Source: Rariloculus sp965263005
GTDB lineage: Bacteria > Pseudomonadota > Gammaproteobacteria > Steroidobacterales > Rariloculaceae
Direction: 5' to 3'
DNA: 64,000 bases
NCBI RefSeq assembly: GCF_965263005.1
Contig: NZ_OZ253579.1
Span: 2,170,001-2,234,000, forward strand
Shown: in pieces, positions 17,341-26,975 of the stretch
How positions within the stretch are numbered: the first letter of the stretch is position 1
Layout of the letters: every line of letters starts with the position of its first letter
Translations under genes and position numbers: made by a program
The notes under the pieces: generated by a model
What the model was told of the DNA's origin: nothing
The model's input: the letters and a program-made list of their open reading frames with translations, nothing else
Database searches by the model: none

Positions 17341-19473
17341 ATGCATCTGAGGAGTAAGCTCGGCTTGTTGACCATCGTCACGGCCGGCGGCGTTTGCGGC
17401 GCGTGGGCGCAGGAAGCCACGTTCACAGCCGAGCAGTCGGCGGCCGGCCGCACGTCCTATCTCGTCAACTGCGCCGGTTGCCACATGCGTGATCTGGGCG
17501 GCGACAACGAATCGCGGCCGCTCACGGGCGCGGACTTCATGAATACCTGGGGCGAACGTTCGGTCGCGCAACTGATCGCCTACACGCAGTTGACGATGCC
17601 TCCGGCGCCGGCAACACCGGGCAGTCTCGGCGCTCAGACCTACACGAATATTGTGGCGTTCATGCTTGAAGCAAACGGCGCTGCGCCGGGCGGCACAGCA
17701 CTCGCCGCGGACAGCTCGCTTGTGATCGGGTCGACCGCGACTGGCACGCTGCCGGACGAGTTGCGTGAACTGCTCGCGGCGGAGCCTGCAGCCGGTCCGG
17801 GCGGCGGCGCTCCGGCGGCTCGTCCGACCGGCGTGACGGTGCCGGGCACGGTCGAGGGCTACGAGCCCGTCACCGACGCGATGCTGCTCGATCCAGACCC
17901 TGCCGACTGGCTCATGATTCGCGGCAACTATCGAGCCTGGAATCACAGCGCGCTCGATCAGATCAACCGCGACAACGTCGGGGAGCTCCGCCTGCAATGG
18001 ATATGGAGCATGCGCGAAGGGGGCAACAACCAACCCTCGCCAGTCGTCCACGACGGAGTCCTGTACCTCAATCATGTCGATAACACCGTCCAGGCACTCG
18101 ATGCGCGCAACGGCGAGTTGATCTGGGAGAACCACGTGGGGCCTGCCGTGACCGGCGGCGCGATGCGCGGCATGGCCATCTATGACGACAAGTTGCTGTT
18201 CACGACGAAGGACGCGCGGCTCGTCGCACTCGATGCGCGTACCGGCGAGAAGTTATGGGAGACGATCATCGGCGACCGTACCGAGGGCCCGTTCTCGGTA
18301 TCGAGCGGTGCGATCGTCGTCGACGGGAAGATACTGCAGGGACTCGGTGGCTGCACTCGCTTCCGCGAGGAGAAGTGCTTTCTGAGTGCCTACGACCCCG
18401 ATGATGGCCGCCAGCTCTGGAAGTTCTTTACGGTCGCTCGTGATCTGGAGCCGGGCGGAGATACCTGGGGCGAGGTCGCAAACACGTTTCGCGCCGGAGG
18501 CGAAACATGGATCACGGGCAGCTACGATCCCGATCTCGACCTGACGTACTGGGGCGTCGCGCAGGCGAAGCCCTGGATGCCGGCCAGCCGCCGTCAGAGC
18601 GTGTACGACGCCGGACTCTACACGAACTCGACGATCGCGCTGCGTCCGGATAGCGGCGAGCTCGACTGGTACCACCAGCACGCGCCGGGCGAGGCGCTCG
18701 ATCTTGACGAAGTCTACGAGCGCGTGCTCGTGGACACGGACGGCCGCAAGCTCGTTTTCACGATCGGCAAGCACGGCATCCTGTGGAAGCTCGATCGCGA
18801 GACGGGCGAGTTCATCGATTACAAGGAGACTGTCTTTCAGAACGTCTTTGACAGCATCGACCCCGAGACGGGCCGGCCGCAGTACCGGGCCGATATCGTC
18901 TCGCACCAGATCGGCGAGTGGATTCAGGCCTGTCCCAGCACTGAAGGCGGCCACAACTGGCAGGCGATCAGCTATCACCCGGGGGCGAACAGTCTGATCA
19001 TCCCGCTCAGCCAGAGTTGTCTCGAGATCCGCGCGCGCGAGGTGGCGTTCGAGTCCGGCGGCGGCAGCGCGGGCGCCGACCGGCGTTGGTACGAGATGCC
19101 GGGTACCGACGGCAACATCGGCAAGCTCGCCGCGTACGACGCCTCGACGATGGAAGAGCTCTGGTCGCTGGAGCAACGCGCGCCCTTCCTGACGGCGGTG
19201 CTGTCGACAGCCGGCGGGCTCGTGTTTGCGGGTGATCTCGACCGCGAGTTCAAGGCGGTCGATGTCGAGACGGGCGATGTGCTCTGGAGCACGCGGCTCA
19301 GCACGTCGGTGCAGGGTTTTCCGGTCGCCTTCAGCATCGACGGCAAGCAGTATCTCGCCGTCACAACGGGGCTTGGCGGCGGCAGCCCGCGCCTCGTCCC
19401 GCGCCTGATCGCGCCTGAGATCCGTCACCCGTCGACCGGTAACGCGCTGTATGTCTACGCGTTGCCGGATTGA
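17341..19473 (+). CDS. PQQ-dependent dehydrogenase with N-terminal cytochrome c domain
   Basis: 710 residues from the ATG at 17341 (GAGGAC upstream). A signal peptide ends near AWAQ. A class I cytochrome c domain follows, with CAGCH at 44-48 and a probable axial Met in TMPPAP near residue 92. After a Gly/Ala-Pro linker (about 110-180) comes an eight-bladed PQQ propeller (WNHSALDQINRDNVGELRLQW, GELIWENHVG, YDASTMEELWSLE). Alcohol-oxidising quinohemoproteins usually carry the heme at the C-terminus; here it is N-terminal. It should oxidise an alcohol or sugar in the periplasm and pass electrons through its heme. Substrate unknown. Confidence 0.88.
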   Translation: MHLRSKLGLLTIVTAGGVCGAWAQEATFTAEQSAAGRTSYLVNCAGCHMRDLGGDNESRPLTGADFMNTWGERSVAQLIAYTQLTMPPAPATPGSLGAQTYTNIVAFMLEANGAAPGGTALAADSSLVIGSTATGTLPDELRELLAAEPAAGPGGGAPAARPTGVTVPGTVEGYEPVTDAMLLDPDPADWLMIRGNYRAWNHSALDQINRDNVGELRLQWIWSMREGGNNQPSPVVHDGVLYLNHVDNTVQALDARNGELIWENHVGPAVTGGAMRGMAIYDDKLLFTTKDARLVALDARTGEKLWETIIGDRTEGPFSVSSGAIVVDGKILQGLGGCTRFREEKCFLSAYDPDDGRQLWKFFTVARDLEPGGDTWGEVANTFRAGGETWITGSYDPDLDLTYWGVAQAKPWMPASRRQSVYDAGLYTNSTIALRPDSGELDWYHQHAPGEALDLDEVYERVLVDTDGRKLVFTIGKHGILWKLDRETGEFIDYKETVFQNVFDSIDPETGRPQYRADIVSHQIGEWIQACPSTEGGHNWQAISYHPGANSLIIPLSQSCLEIRAREVAFESGGGSAGADRRWYEMPGTDGNIGKLAAYDASTMEELWSLEQRAPFLTAVLSTAGGLVFAGDLDREFKAVDVETGDVLWSTRLSTSVQGFPVAFSIDGKQYLAVTTGLGGGSPRLVPRLIAPEIRHPSTGNALYVYALPD

Positions 19474-19535
19474 TCATGGCGTTCGCCGGCCGAACGTGCA
19501 GTGACGCTCATGCGGCGTCGAGGAGGAATGAGCCG

Positions 19536-20381
19536 ATGCCGGTCCGCCTCTACCTGATGCACGCAGTGACCGTGGCCGTCGCGGGGTTCTGGCTTCTGTC
19601 GGCCTTGCCCGCGGTGGCGCAAACGACCGCTGCGGAAATACCGAGAATCGCCGATGGCCGGCCCGATCTGAACGGCATATGGCAAGTGCTGAACACGGCC
19701 AACTGGAATCTCGAGCCCCACGCCGCCTCGCAGGGTACTGTCGAGACGCTCGGCGCGATCGGAGCGGTTGCGCCGGGTATCGGCGTCATCGAGGGCGGGC
19801 AAATACCTTATCTGCCGACGGCGGCAGCGCAGCGGGACGAGAATTTCCGAAACCGCAGGACCGAGGACCCCGAGGCCAAGTGTTTTCGTCCGGGCGTGCC
19901 GCGCGCAACGTATATGCCGCATCCATTTCAGATATTTCAGACCGACACCGATCTTTTCGTCAGCTATCAGTACGCGGGCGCCGTGCGCACGATATTCATG
20001 CAGGACCATGTCGAGGCGCCTGTCGATAGCTGGATGGGCTGGTCGAACGGTCGCTGGGAGGGCGATACGCTCATCGTCGATGTCGCGGGGCTCAACGGTC
20101 AGACGTGGCTCGACCGGTCCGGTAATTTCGGTTCCGTGCGCTTGCGTGTCGTCGAACGATATACGCTGGTCGGCCCGAATCATATCCGGTACGAGGCGAC
20201 GCTCGAGGACCCCGATGTATACTCGAGACCCTGGACGATCAGCATGCCGCTTTACAGGCGTATCGAGCCGAACATCCGACTGCTCGAATTCAAGTGTGTG
20301 CCGTTTGCTGAAGAGATGATGTACGGGCACTTGCGCAAGCCGGGCACTGGCTCGAGTCAAGATGGCGAAAGCGATGATTAG
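19536..20381 (+). CDS. Secreted WEGDTLV-family protein
   Basis: 281 residues from the ATG at 19536, with GAGGAGGA upstream. Signal peptide with cleavage near AVAQ. Landmarks: PDLNGIW, then DPEAKCFRPGVPR (first Cys), a QYAGAVRTIFM strand, GWSNGRWEGDTLIVDV, VERYT, and LLEFKC (second Cys). Function unknown. It lies 62 bases after the cytochrome c-PQQ dehydrogenase and overlaps the next family member by 20 bases, so the three are probably one transcription unit; that suggests work on the same periplasmic substrate or cofactor. Confidence 0.8.
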   Translation: MPVRLYLMHAVTVAVAGFWLLSALPAVAQTTAAEIPRIADGRPDLNGIWQVLNTANWNLEPHAASQGTVETLGAIGAVAPGIGVIEGGQIPYLPTAAAQRDENFRNRRTEDPEAKCFRPGVPRATYMPHPFQIFQTDTDLFVSYQYAGAVRTIFMQDHVEAPVDSWMGWSNGRWEGDTLIVDVAGLNGQTWLDRSGNFGSVRLRVVERYTLVGPNHIRYEATLEDPDVYSRPWTISMPLYRRIEPNIRLLEFKCVPFAEEMMYGHLRKPGTGSSQDGESDD

Positions 20382-21411
20382 CTACAAGTCGGTTTCGAGG
20401 TCCTTTTCCGGGTTGGCGTCAGACGCCCTCATGCTCATGGCGGTCGGCGGCGCACTATTGTTGGCGCCGGTCGGCTCGAATGCGCAGGAGACAAAGGATG
20501 ATGTCTGGAGTGTGCCGCGCACATCCGCGGGACACCCCGTCCTGCAGGGTCACTGGACGAATTCCACGGTGATCCCGATGCAGCGTCCGGAGGAACTCGG
20601 CGACAAGGCGTTCTATACGGAGGAAGAGATCGAGGAGTTCGCGCGGCAGCGCCTCGTGGTTACGGAAACGACGCCGGGCACGGCGGCCGACGTGCACTAC
20701 AAGCTCGACGATTTCGGGCTCGACCGCACCCAGAATACCGTGGCGGTCAACATGCGCACGTCGATCCTGATCGACCCTCCGAACGGCCGGCTTCCGGAAC
20801 CTACCGCCGCGGCCCGCGAACTGATGGCCGCGACACGGGCGTACCGGGCCGAGCACGGCTACGACAGCGCGCAGAACCGGCCGCTTGCGGAACGCTGCGT
20901 CATATGGCCGCACGAGGTGCCGCCGATGACGCCCGTCGGCTACAACAGCAACTTCCAGATCATGCAGACGGACGACCATGTCGTCGTTCTGATCGAAATG
21001 CTGCACGATGCGCGGATCATTCCCTTGAATGACAACTCGGCGCTCCCGCAAGGTGTAACTCAGTGGCTCGGCGACTCGCGCGGCCGCTGGGAAGGCGATA
21101 CGCTGGTCGTGGAGACGACGAGCTTCACGGGCGAGACGGCGAACCGCGCCGCGGGCGGCGTTCCGACAAGCAAGGACTCCCGCGTGACGGAGCGTTTCAC
21201 ACGGACGGGCGAAGACTCGATTCTGTACGAGTTCACCGTCGACGACCCCAGCATGTGGACGCAACCGTGGTCGGGCGAGTATGCGATGGCCATGATCGAC
21301 GGCCCGATGTTCGAGTATGCCTGTCACGAAGGAAACTACGGTTTGGCCAACATCCTGAGCGGCCAGCGCTTCGAAGAGCAGCGCGCTGCGCAGGAGTCGG
21401 CGTCGCGCTAG
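20362..21411 (+). CDS. Secreted WEGDTLV-family protein, long form
   Basis: 349 residues with a signal peptide ending near SNAQ. It has an N-terminal extension of about 100 residues compared with its neighbour, containing YTEEEIEEFARQR. The shared core follows: AERCVIWPHEVPP (first Cys), VVLIEMLHDARIIPL, DSRGRWEGDTLVVETTSF, ERFTR, VDDPSMWTQPW and FEYACHEGNYG (second Cys). It overlaps the preceding family gene by 20 bases and is followed 54 bases later by a DUF6152 gene. Function unknown. Confidence 0.82.
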   Translation: MAKAMISYKSVSRSFSGLASDALMLMAVGGALLLAPVGSNAQETKDDVWSVPRTSAGHPVLQGHWTNSTVIPMQRPEELGDKAFYTEEEIEEFARQRLVVTETTPGTAADVHYKLDDFGLDRTQNTVAVNMRTSILIDPPNGRLPEPTAAARELMAATRAYRAEHGYDSAQNRPLAERCVIWPHEVPPMTPVGYNSNFQIMQTDDHVVVLIEMLHDARIIPLNDNSALPQGVTQWLGDSRGRWEGDTLVVETTSFTGETANRAAGGVPTSKDSRVTERFTRTGEDSILYEFTVDDPSMWTQPWSGEYAMAMIDGPMFEYACHEGNYGLANILSGQRFEEQRAAQESASR

Positions 21412-21465
21412 CGGCAGCGATCGAGGAGTATCTTGAGCGACGCGAGAAGCGACGGAGACAAAACG

Positions 21466-21870
21466 ATGTGGCCAAAAGCACTCTCGACGGTTACGGGGCT
21501 GATGCTGACATTGGCCGGCTTGCCCGTTTACGGGCATCATGCTTTTGCGGTCGAGTTCGACGTCGAGCTGCCCGTATCGCTGACCGGAACCGTGACCAAG
21601 GTGGAAATGATCAATCCTCATAGCTGGATTCATATCGAGGTCACGGATAATAGCGGCGACAAGACCGTCTGGATGATCGAGGGCGGCAGCCCGAACGCGC
21701 TGTATCGCCAGGGCATCACGAGAAATTCGGTCCCTGTCGGTGCCGAACTGACCGTCAACGGCTATCAGGCGCGCGACCAGTCGAATCGCGCTGTCGGCCG
21801 GGACATCACGTTCTCCGACGGGCGCGCGCTGTTCTTCAGCGGCACTCAGGTGCCTGAGGAAACCGAATAG
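21466..21870 (+). CDS. Secreted DUF6152 protein
   Basis: 134 residues from the ATG at 21466 (GGAGA upstream); a TTG at 21433 with GAGGAG is an alternative that adds 11 residues. The signal ends at VYG, giving HHAFAVEFDVEL as the mature start, followed by MINPHSWIHIEV. Last gene of the CHRD-PQQ dehydrogenase-WEGDTLV run, and another case of DUF6152 directly beside a WEGDTLV gene. Function unknown; possible metal-binding periplasmic protein. Confidence 0.85.
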   Translation: MWPKALSTVTGLMLTLAGLPVYGHHAFAVEFDVELPVSLTGTVTKVEMINPHSWIHIEVTDNSGDKTVWMIEGGSPNALYRQGITRNSVPVGAELTVNGYQARDQSNRAVGRDITFSDGRALFFSGTQVPEETE

Positions 21871-21888
21871 GAGCATCAATCCTTCCCC

Positions 21889-22083
21889 AGCAGCCCGTGG
21901 CACAAGTCCCGCTGCATGGGGCGGAAGACCGCCTCGCCGAAGACGGCTGATCAACCGGCGATGCATCCCGGCCATCTACATGCCTCGTAGGTCGAATGTG
22001 CCCGATATTCTCCCTCCTCGCGCCTCGCCGGCCGGGCGCCTCGCCGGTCTCGGTGCGATGCGGGACTTGTGCCACTGGCTGCT
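21889..22083 (+). repeat. Dispersed hairpin element, copy 5 (long form)
   Basis: About 195 bp. It begins CCAGCAGCCCGTGGCACA and ends TTGTGCCACTGGCTGCTGG, with the CCCGC/GCGGG subtype inner arms and the 39-bp internal segment. It starts 19 bases after the DUF6152 stop and ends 12 bases before the NfeD-like start. Confidence 0.85.
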
Positions 22084-22095
22084 GGAACGCTGATC

Positions 22096-22488
22096 ATGGC
22101 GCTGTCTGCGAAGCAGAAGTGGTGGATCATCGGCGTTGAGACGGCATTCTTCGTAGCGTTGGCCGTTTGGGTATTGGTGCGCTTCGACCGGATCTTCGAG
22201 CCGGGTGCGCTGCTTGTTGCGACAATCATCATTATCGTCGGCGATGTCGTGACCGCGTTGATGATGGAGCGCTTCGCGCCGACGCGGATCACGATCGAGC
22301 CCGGCGAAGCGGCCGGTCAGATCGGCCGGGCCGTCGCCGATTTCTCGAGCAACGGCGAGGGCCGCGTGCTGCTGCGTGGCGAGCGGTGGCGTGCCTGCTC
22401 GGGAAGTCCGGCGTCGATTACGGCCGGCACGAAGATCAGGGTCGTGTCACGGACCGGGTTGGTGCTGCACGTCGAGACGCTCGATTGA
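22096..22488 (+). CDS. NfeD-like membrane protein
   Basis: 130 residues. Two hydrophobic segments lie at about 12-27 and 38-56. A C-terminal OB-fold-like domain of the NfeD type follows (GRAVADFSSNGEGRVLLRGERWRA read in parts, then AGTKIRVVSRTGLVLHVE). NfeD-type proteins modulate membrane proteases or stomatin partners, but no such partner is adjacent. I place the start at the ATG just after the repeat; the frame continues upstream into the repeat, which I regard as incidental. Confidence 0.72.
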   Translation: MALSAKQKWWIIGVETAFFVALAVWVLVRFDRIFEPGALLVATIIIIVGDVVTALMMERFAPTRITIEPGEAAGQIGRAVADFSSNGEGRVLLRGERWRACSGSPASITAGTKIRVVSRTGLVLHVETLD

Positions 22489-22529
22489 TCGTCACAAATC
22501 CCTGCAGCTCGCGGCAGCGCAGGCATCTC

Positions 22530-22561
22530 GAATGCAGCGGGACCTTTGCCGCGGGCCGCTA
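22530..22561 (+). repeat. 3' fragment of the dispersed hairpin element
   Basis: The sequence GCAGCGGGACCTTTGCCGC followed by GGGCCGCTA matches the 3' arm of the element with a few substitutions. No 5' arm is clear. Its final CTA is the complement of the TAG stop codon of the TonB receptor gene at 22559. Confidence 0.6.
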
Positions 22562-25153
22562 AAGTTTCAGGCCCAGCGACAGGAACACCCGCCGGCCTCG
22601 CGGATCCGCAGAGCGGGGATCGTAGCTTCCGGCAATATCGACGTAGGGCGGATCTTCGTCGAGTACATTGGCGGCGCCCAGCGTGAGAGTGGTCTGCGCC
22701 ACGCTGCCGGACCACGCGCCGAGCGGCCACGAGACGGCAAAGTCCAGTGTCGTAAAGCTGTGGATGGAGCCCCCGGCGTCGTCCCCGTAGCTGCCCAAGT
22801 GCCGCACGAGGGCGTCGAGGGTGACGCCGCCGCGGGACCATCCCACGCCGCCGGTGGCCCTGAGCCGCTGGTTGGGAGCGCCGATATTGGCGCGGTTGAG
22901 TTTGTCCAGCGCATCGATCTCGTTGCCCGCATGGGTGACGTCGTAAGCCAGCAACCAGGTAGCCTCCGCCCAGGCGCTGATCGTCCCTGCGCCTGCCGTG
23001 AAGTTGGTACGCGCGGAGAGATCGATTCCCGTGGTCTCGATCCGGTCCGCGTTGATGAACGCCACGTTGATGATCGAGATCGTACCCGCCGAGGTGCGCT
23101 CGATGCGCGCGTCGAAGGGATCGTCGTCAACGATAGCCTGGGCGTTCTCCTTGCGCAGCACATCCTCGAACGAATATCGCCACAGGTCGGCGTCGATTGC
23201 CCACGCCGCGCCATCGCGCCAGGAGATGCCGACGTTGAACGCGCGGGAAGTCTCCGGCTTCAATTGCGGATCGCCTACCGTCCTGCGCCCGGCGAACGTC
23301 TGCGAATCGTCATGGTCGAGAATATTCGTGAAATTGGTTTGGACACCGTTGGTCTGGAACGGTGATGGCGCCCGGAACGAGGTGCTGAACGAACCGCGCA
23401 GGGACACGGCATCGGAGGGGCGGATCAGAAGGGTGAGCTTGGGATCGACGGTATCCCCGGTTCCGACGCCGTAGTCCTCGTAGCGCAACGCGCCGGTGAC
23501 TTCGACGGTTGCGGACAGCGGCACCCAGATTTCTCCGTAGGCTGCACGGACATCATCCTGTGCAGCAAAGTCCGCGTTGCCGATGAGAAAGGCAAACCCA
23601 TCCTGTCGCGTGATGGAGTCGTAGGAATAATCCAGCGCCTGATCGCGAATCTGCGCCCCGACGGCATAAGCGCCGGGCAACCCGCCCAGATCACCTGTGA
23701 CATTCACCTCAAGCGTCGTGAGATGCGCCTCGCCGTCGCCGAAGTAGTCGCCGATGATGAAATCGCGCAGTTCCGGTGAGTTGTGGAGCGCATCGTCCGG
23801 TCCGGCCTCGAAGTTGGAACTGAACGGATTGAAAAACAGGCAGCCGCCGCGTCCTGCGACGGCCGGCAACGGCGCGGTCGGACCGGTATCGCAAGCTCTG
23901 CCGCCGAAACCCAACAGGGCGGCCTGGAAGTTGGTGGCGATCACGTCACGCGGATTGAGAAGCGCATCGTTGGCCGCTCGAACCAGGGAAACGTCCCAGG
24001 AAGCGGCGCCGGCAAAGCGGCCCTCGGCGCCGAGTGCGAACCGTGCCGTATCGTGCCGGTAGTAGTTGAATTCCGGGGGATGTCCGAAGCCGTACGGCCG
24101 TCCCTGGAAATAGATGTTTTCGCCGTACGGGTTGCCGGGGTGTTCAACCGGCACCAGGGGCGTGTTCAGAACCGGGAAGCTTGGGGACACCTCTCGGCTG
24201 ACATCGTTTCGGGCGTAGCCGAACTCGGCCCACACCCGGGTCGTTCCACTCAGGCGCCGGTCGACGCGGCCCCACACCTGGCTGCGTTGTTCCCTGGGGA
24301 CCGCGGTGATCTGTGGGGCGTAGTCGAAGCGGCACAGTGTGCCGCCGTCGGCCAACTCCTGCAGCAGGCCGCCATAGCGCGCACAACCCGGGTCTGCAAC
24401 CGTGCGTCCCAGTGACGGTACGTTGAAGCTGCCTGGGTTGCCGAAGCCGCTGGTAGCCGGGCGCAGCCAGTCCACCTCGGCAAGCAGCAGGCTCGTGCGG
24501 TCGAGATAGCTTGCGGCCAGCAGGTAACCGGTGTCGCCGAGTTCGCCGCCGACAACGCCGTCGAGCGTGATGTCACGCTGCGAGCCGTTGCCTGCGCGTG
24601 CGCGGTATTCGACCTGGAGTTCTACCCCCTCGAAGCCCTGTCGGGTGATGAAATTGGCGACCCCGGCCACCGCTTCGGAGCCATAGATGGCCGAAGCGCC
24701 ATCCTTCAGGATTTCCACTCGCTCGACGGCCAGCATCGGAACCAGCGCCGCAAGGTCCACGAAGCTCGCCCCGTCGTCGGTCTGCACCGCGGAGAGCACC
24801 TGCCGCCGGCCGTTGAGCAGCACCAGTGTGGAGGCGACTCCGAGTCCCCGCAGGTTGAGATTGGCCGTGCCGACGGTGAAATTCTGCGTGAGGTTGTCTG
24901 AATTGTTTTCCGTCCCGGCATTGATGGCCAGCACACCGACGAGATCCCGGATATCCCTGAGCCCGGCATCCAGGAGCATCTCGCCGTCGTAGATGGATAA
25001 CGGCGACGGCGAATCTCCCTGGCGCAAGATGCGGCTTCCGGTGGCCGCCCGGACCACCACTTCCTCGAGGGGCTGCGCAGCGCCGTTCGCCGCGGCAGCC
25101 GCCAGGGCCGCCATGATGACGATACGTGGGCAGGTGATGGCTTGGGGATCCAC
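22559..25153 (-). CDS. TonB-dependent outer-membrane receptor
   Basis: 864 residues from a GTG. A short signal ends near NGAAQ, followed by a TonB-box-like EEVVVRAATGSR. A plug domain (about 30-170) shows LRGLGVASTLVLLNGRRQ and VERVEILKDGASAIYGSEAVAGV. The rest is a 22-strand-type barrel ending in LSLGLKL, whose last residue departs from the usual terminal aromatic. Such receptors import large or scarce ligands across the outer membrane using TonB energy; the ligand here is unknown. It has no same-strand partner and diverges from the ammonium transporter gene. Confidence 0.9.
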   Translation of the reverse strand: MDPQAITCPRIVIMAALAAAAANGAAQPLEEVVVRAATGSRILRQGDSPSPLSIYDGEMLLDAGLRDIRDLVGVLAINAGTENNSDNLTQNFTVGTANLNLRGLGVASTLVLLNGRRQVLSAVQTDDGASFVDLAALVPMLAVERVEILKDGASAIYGSEAVAGVANFITRQGFEGVELQVEYRARAGNGSQRDITLDGVVGGELGDTGYLLAASYLDRTSLLLAEVDWLRPATSGFGNPGSFNVPSLGRTVADPGCARYGGLLQELADGGTLCRFDYAPQITAVPREQRSQVWGRVDRRLSGTTRVWAEFGYARNDVSREVSPSFPVLNTPLVPVEHPGNPYGENIYFQGRPYGFGHPPEFNYYRHDTARFALGAEGRFAGAASWDVSLVRAANDALLNPRDVIATNFQAALLGFGGRACDTGPTAPLPAVAGRGGCLFFNPFSSNFEAGPDDALHNSPELRDFIIGDYFGDGEAHLTTLEVNVTGDLGGLPGAYAVGAQIRDQALDYSYDSITRQDGFAFLIGNADFAAQDDVRAAYGEIWVPLSATVEVTGALRYEDYGVGTGDTVDPKLTLLIRPSDAVSLRGSFSTSFRAPSPFQTNGVQTNFTNILDHDDSQTFAGRRTVGDPQLKPETSRAFNVGISWRDGAAWAIDADLWRYSFEDVLRKENAQAIVDDDPFDARIERTSAGTISIINVAFINADRIETTGIDLSARTNFTAGAGTISAWAEATWLLAYDVTHAGNEIDALDKLNRANIGAPNQRLRATGGVGWSRGGVTLDALVRHLGSYGDDAGGSIHSFTTLDFAVSWPLGAWSGSVAQTTLTLGAANVLDEDPPYVDIAGSYDPRSADPRGRRVFLSLGLKL

Positions 25154-25379
25154 TGGAACTCAATTGATCACTCAGGGGGTGATAGAAGAGACGGCGACGA
25201 AGATTCTCACCTTTCAGGTGGGTATGCCGCAAGGGACCGAAAATGTTCCACGTTGGGAGTCAGTGGCATCTTGCGGACGCAGGACGTAGGTCGCAGGTTC
25301 GCGTGCGGGATATCAATTTCACCGTGCTAAGATTCCCGAAAAAGCTGTCACGCTAACAAAACAGACAAGCGCAACAATC

Positions 25380-26789
25380 TTGGAAAACAAGAAAATCAAC
25401 CTCCATCAACGTGGTGTTGCCGCTTCAAGGCATCCCTGCCAATCCGGCCGGAGCGGCGCGTTCCTCGCGGTCTTGTTGACATGTGTCTTTCCGTCGGTGG
25501 CGAGCGCGGCGGTCGATAGCGAAACGCAATTCGTGCTGAACAGCTTCTCGTTCCTGATATGGGGCGCGCTGGTCATGTGGATGTGCGCGGGTTTTACCAT
25601 GCTCGAGTCCGGGTCGGTGCGCACCAAGAATGCATCGGTCATCTGCCTCAAGAATATCGGTCTGTACTCCATTGCCGGACTGACCTTTTATCTCATCGGC
25701 TACAACCTGATGTATGTCGACGTCGCGGAGGGTGGCTGGATCGGTTCGCTGCGGTTCCTTTACGGCACCACCGCCGAGGAAATAGCGCTCCTGCAGGGAC
25801 AGCAGGAGGGCGTCGAGGCCGTTGTCGCCAACGGTCATTCGATCATGTCGGACTGGTTTTTCCAGATGGTGTTTGTGGCAACCGCCGCCTCGATCGTATC
25901 CGGTGCGCTGGCAGAGCGAGTGCGACTGTGGTCGTTCTTCATATTTGTCGCCGTGCTGACGGCAATCATCTACCCGATCGTCGGATCCTGGACTTGGGGT
26001 GGCGGCTGGCTTGCCGCGATGGGATTTCAGGATTTCGCGGGTTCGACGATCGTGCACTCCACCGGCGGTTGGGCGGCATTGGCCGGCGCGCTCGTTGTCG
26101 GTCCGCGGACGGGCAAGTTTCGCGAAGACGGAACCGTCAAACCCACGCCACCCTCGAACGTTCCTGCGGTGACGCTCGGCATATTCATACTCTGGCTCGG
26201 CTGGTTCGGTTTTAACGGCGGGTCGCAGCTTGCCCTGAGTGGCGCTGTCGACGTGATTGCCGTCAGCAATATTCTGGCCAACACCAATCTTGCCGCGGCT
26301 GCCGGTGTGTTGGCGGCGATCAGCCTGTCACGGCCGATCCTGGGGCGTATCGATCTGTTCGCTGGGCTGAACGGCGCCATTGCCGGGCTGGTTGCCATCA
26401 CTGCGGGTCCGGATATAGTCGATCACCATTGGGCCATCATCATCGGGGCGATCGGCGGCGTAATTTGCGTTGCCGGGCTGGCGGTGATGGAGCGCATCAA
26501 GGTGGACGATGTCGTCGGCGCGGTTCCCGCCCATCTGTTCGCCGGTGTATGGGGAACGATCGCGGTGTGTATCGCGGCGGGTGGCAACCTGCTGGTGCAG
26601 CTCACCGGCATCGTTGCCGTCGGAGTATTCGTCTTTGCGGCTTCGATGGCGGTGTGGCTGATTATCGACAGGACTATCGGTGCGCGAATTTCACCGGTCA
26701 TGGAGCAAATGGGCCAAGATGCGGGGGAACTGGGAATCGAAGCTTATCCCGAGTTCGTGCTGATGCCGGAGGAATTCGAAGAGCAATAG
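25380..26789 (+). CDS. amt: Ammonium transporter (Amt family)
   Basis: 469 residues from a TTG start. A cleavable-looking signal near ASAAVDS is followed by eleven predicted membrane helices. Family signatures: VMWMCAGFTMLESGSVRTKN near the start, HSTGGWAALAGALVVGPR (pore His region), and GFNGGSQ, plus DDVVGAVPAHLFAGVWG carrying the second conserved pore His. It imports ammonium/ammonia across the inner membrane. No glnK-type PII gene lies beside it here, unlike many amtB loci. Confidence 0.92.
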   Translation: MENKKINLHQRGVAASRHPCQSGRSGAFLAVLLTCVFPSVASAAVDSETQFVLNSFSFLIWGALVMWMCAGFTMLESGSVRTKNASVICLKNIGLYSIAGLTFYLIGYNLMYVDVAEGGWIGSLRFLYGTTAEEIALLQGQQEGVEAVVANGHSIMSDWFFQMVFVATAASIVSGALAERVRLWSFFIFVAVLTAIIYPIVGSWTWGGGWLAAMGFQDFAGSTIVHSTGGWAALAGALVVGPRTGKFREDGTVKPTPPSNVPAVTLGIFILWLGWFGFNGGSQLALSGAVDVIAVSNILANTNLAAAAGVLAAISLSRPILGRIDLFAGLNGAIAGLVAITAGPDIVDHHWAIIIGAIGGVICVAGLAVMERIKVDDVVGAVPAHLFAGVWGTIAVCIAAGGNLLVQLTGIVAVGVFVFAASMAVWLIIDRTIGARISPVMEQMGQDAGELGIEAYPEFVLMPEEFEEQ

Positions 26790-26975
26790 CCCGGATAGCT
26801 GATGGGCTGACGGCGCGAACTCACGCGATAGCGCCTCAGGCGTACAACCGGCACGACTTTGTCGATCGGTTATCGCCAGTCCCATGGAGCCCGTGGGCAA
26901 AGGCCGGCGATTGGCCGCCCGCGAAGCTCCATGCTATGTTCGATTTACGGAATGTGTATGGGGTAAGGAAGGCAC

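Noticed and set aside
26880..26940. GAGCCCGTGGGCAAAGGCC as another repeat copy
   Set aside because: It shares only a short stretch with the element's 5' end and has no matching 3' arm.
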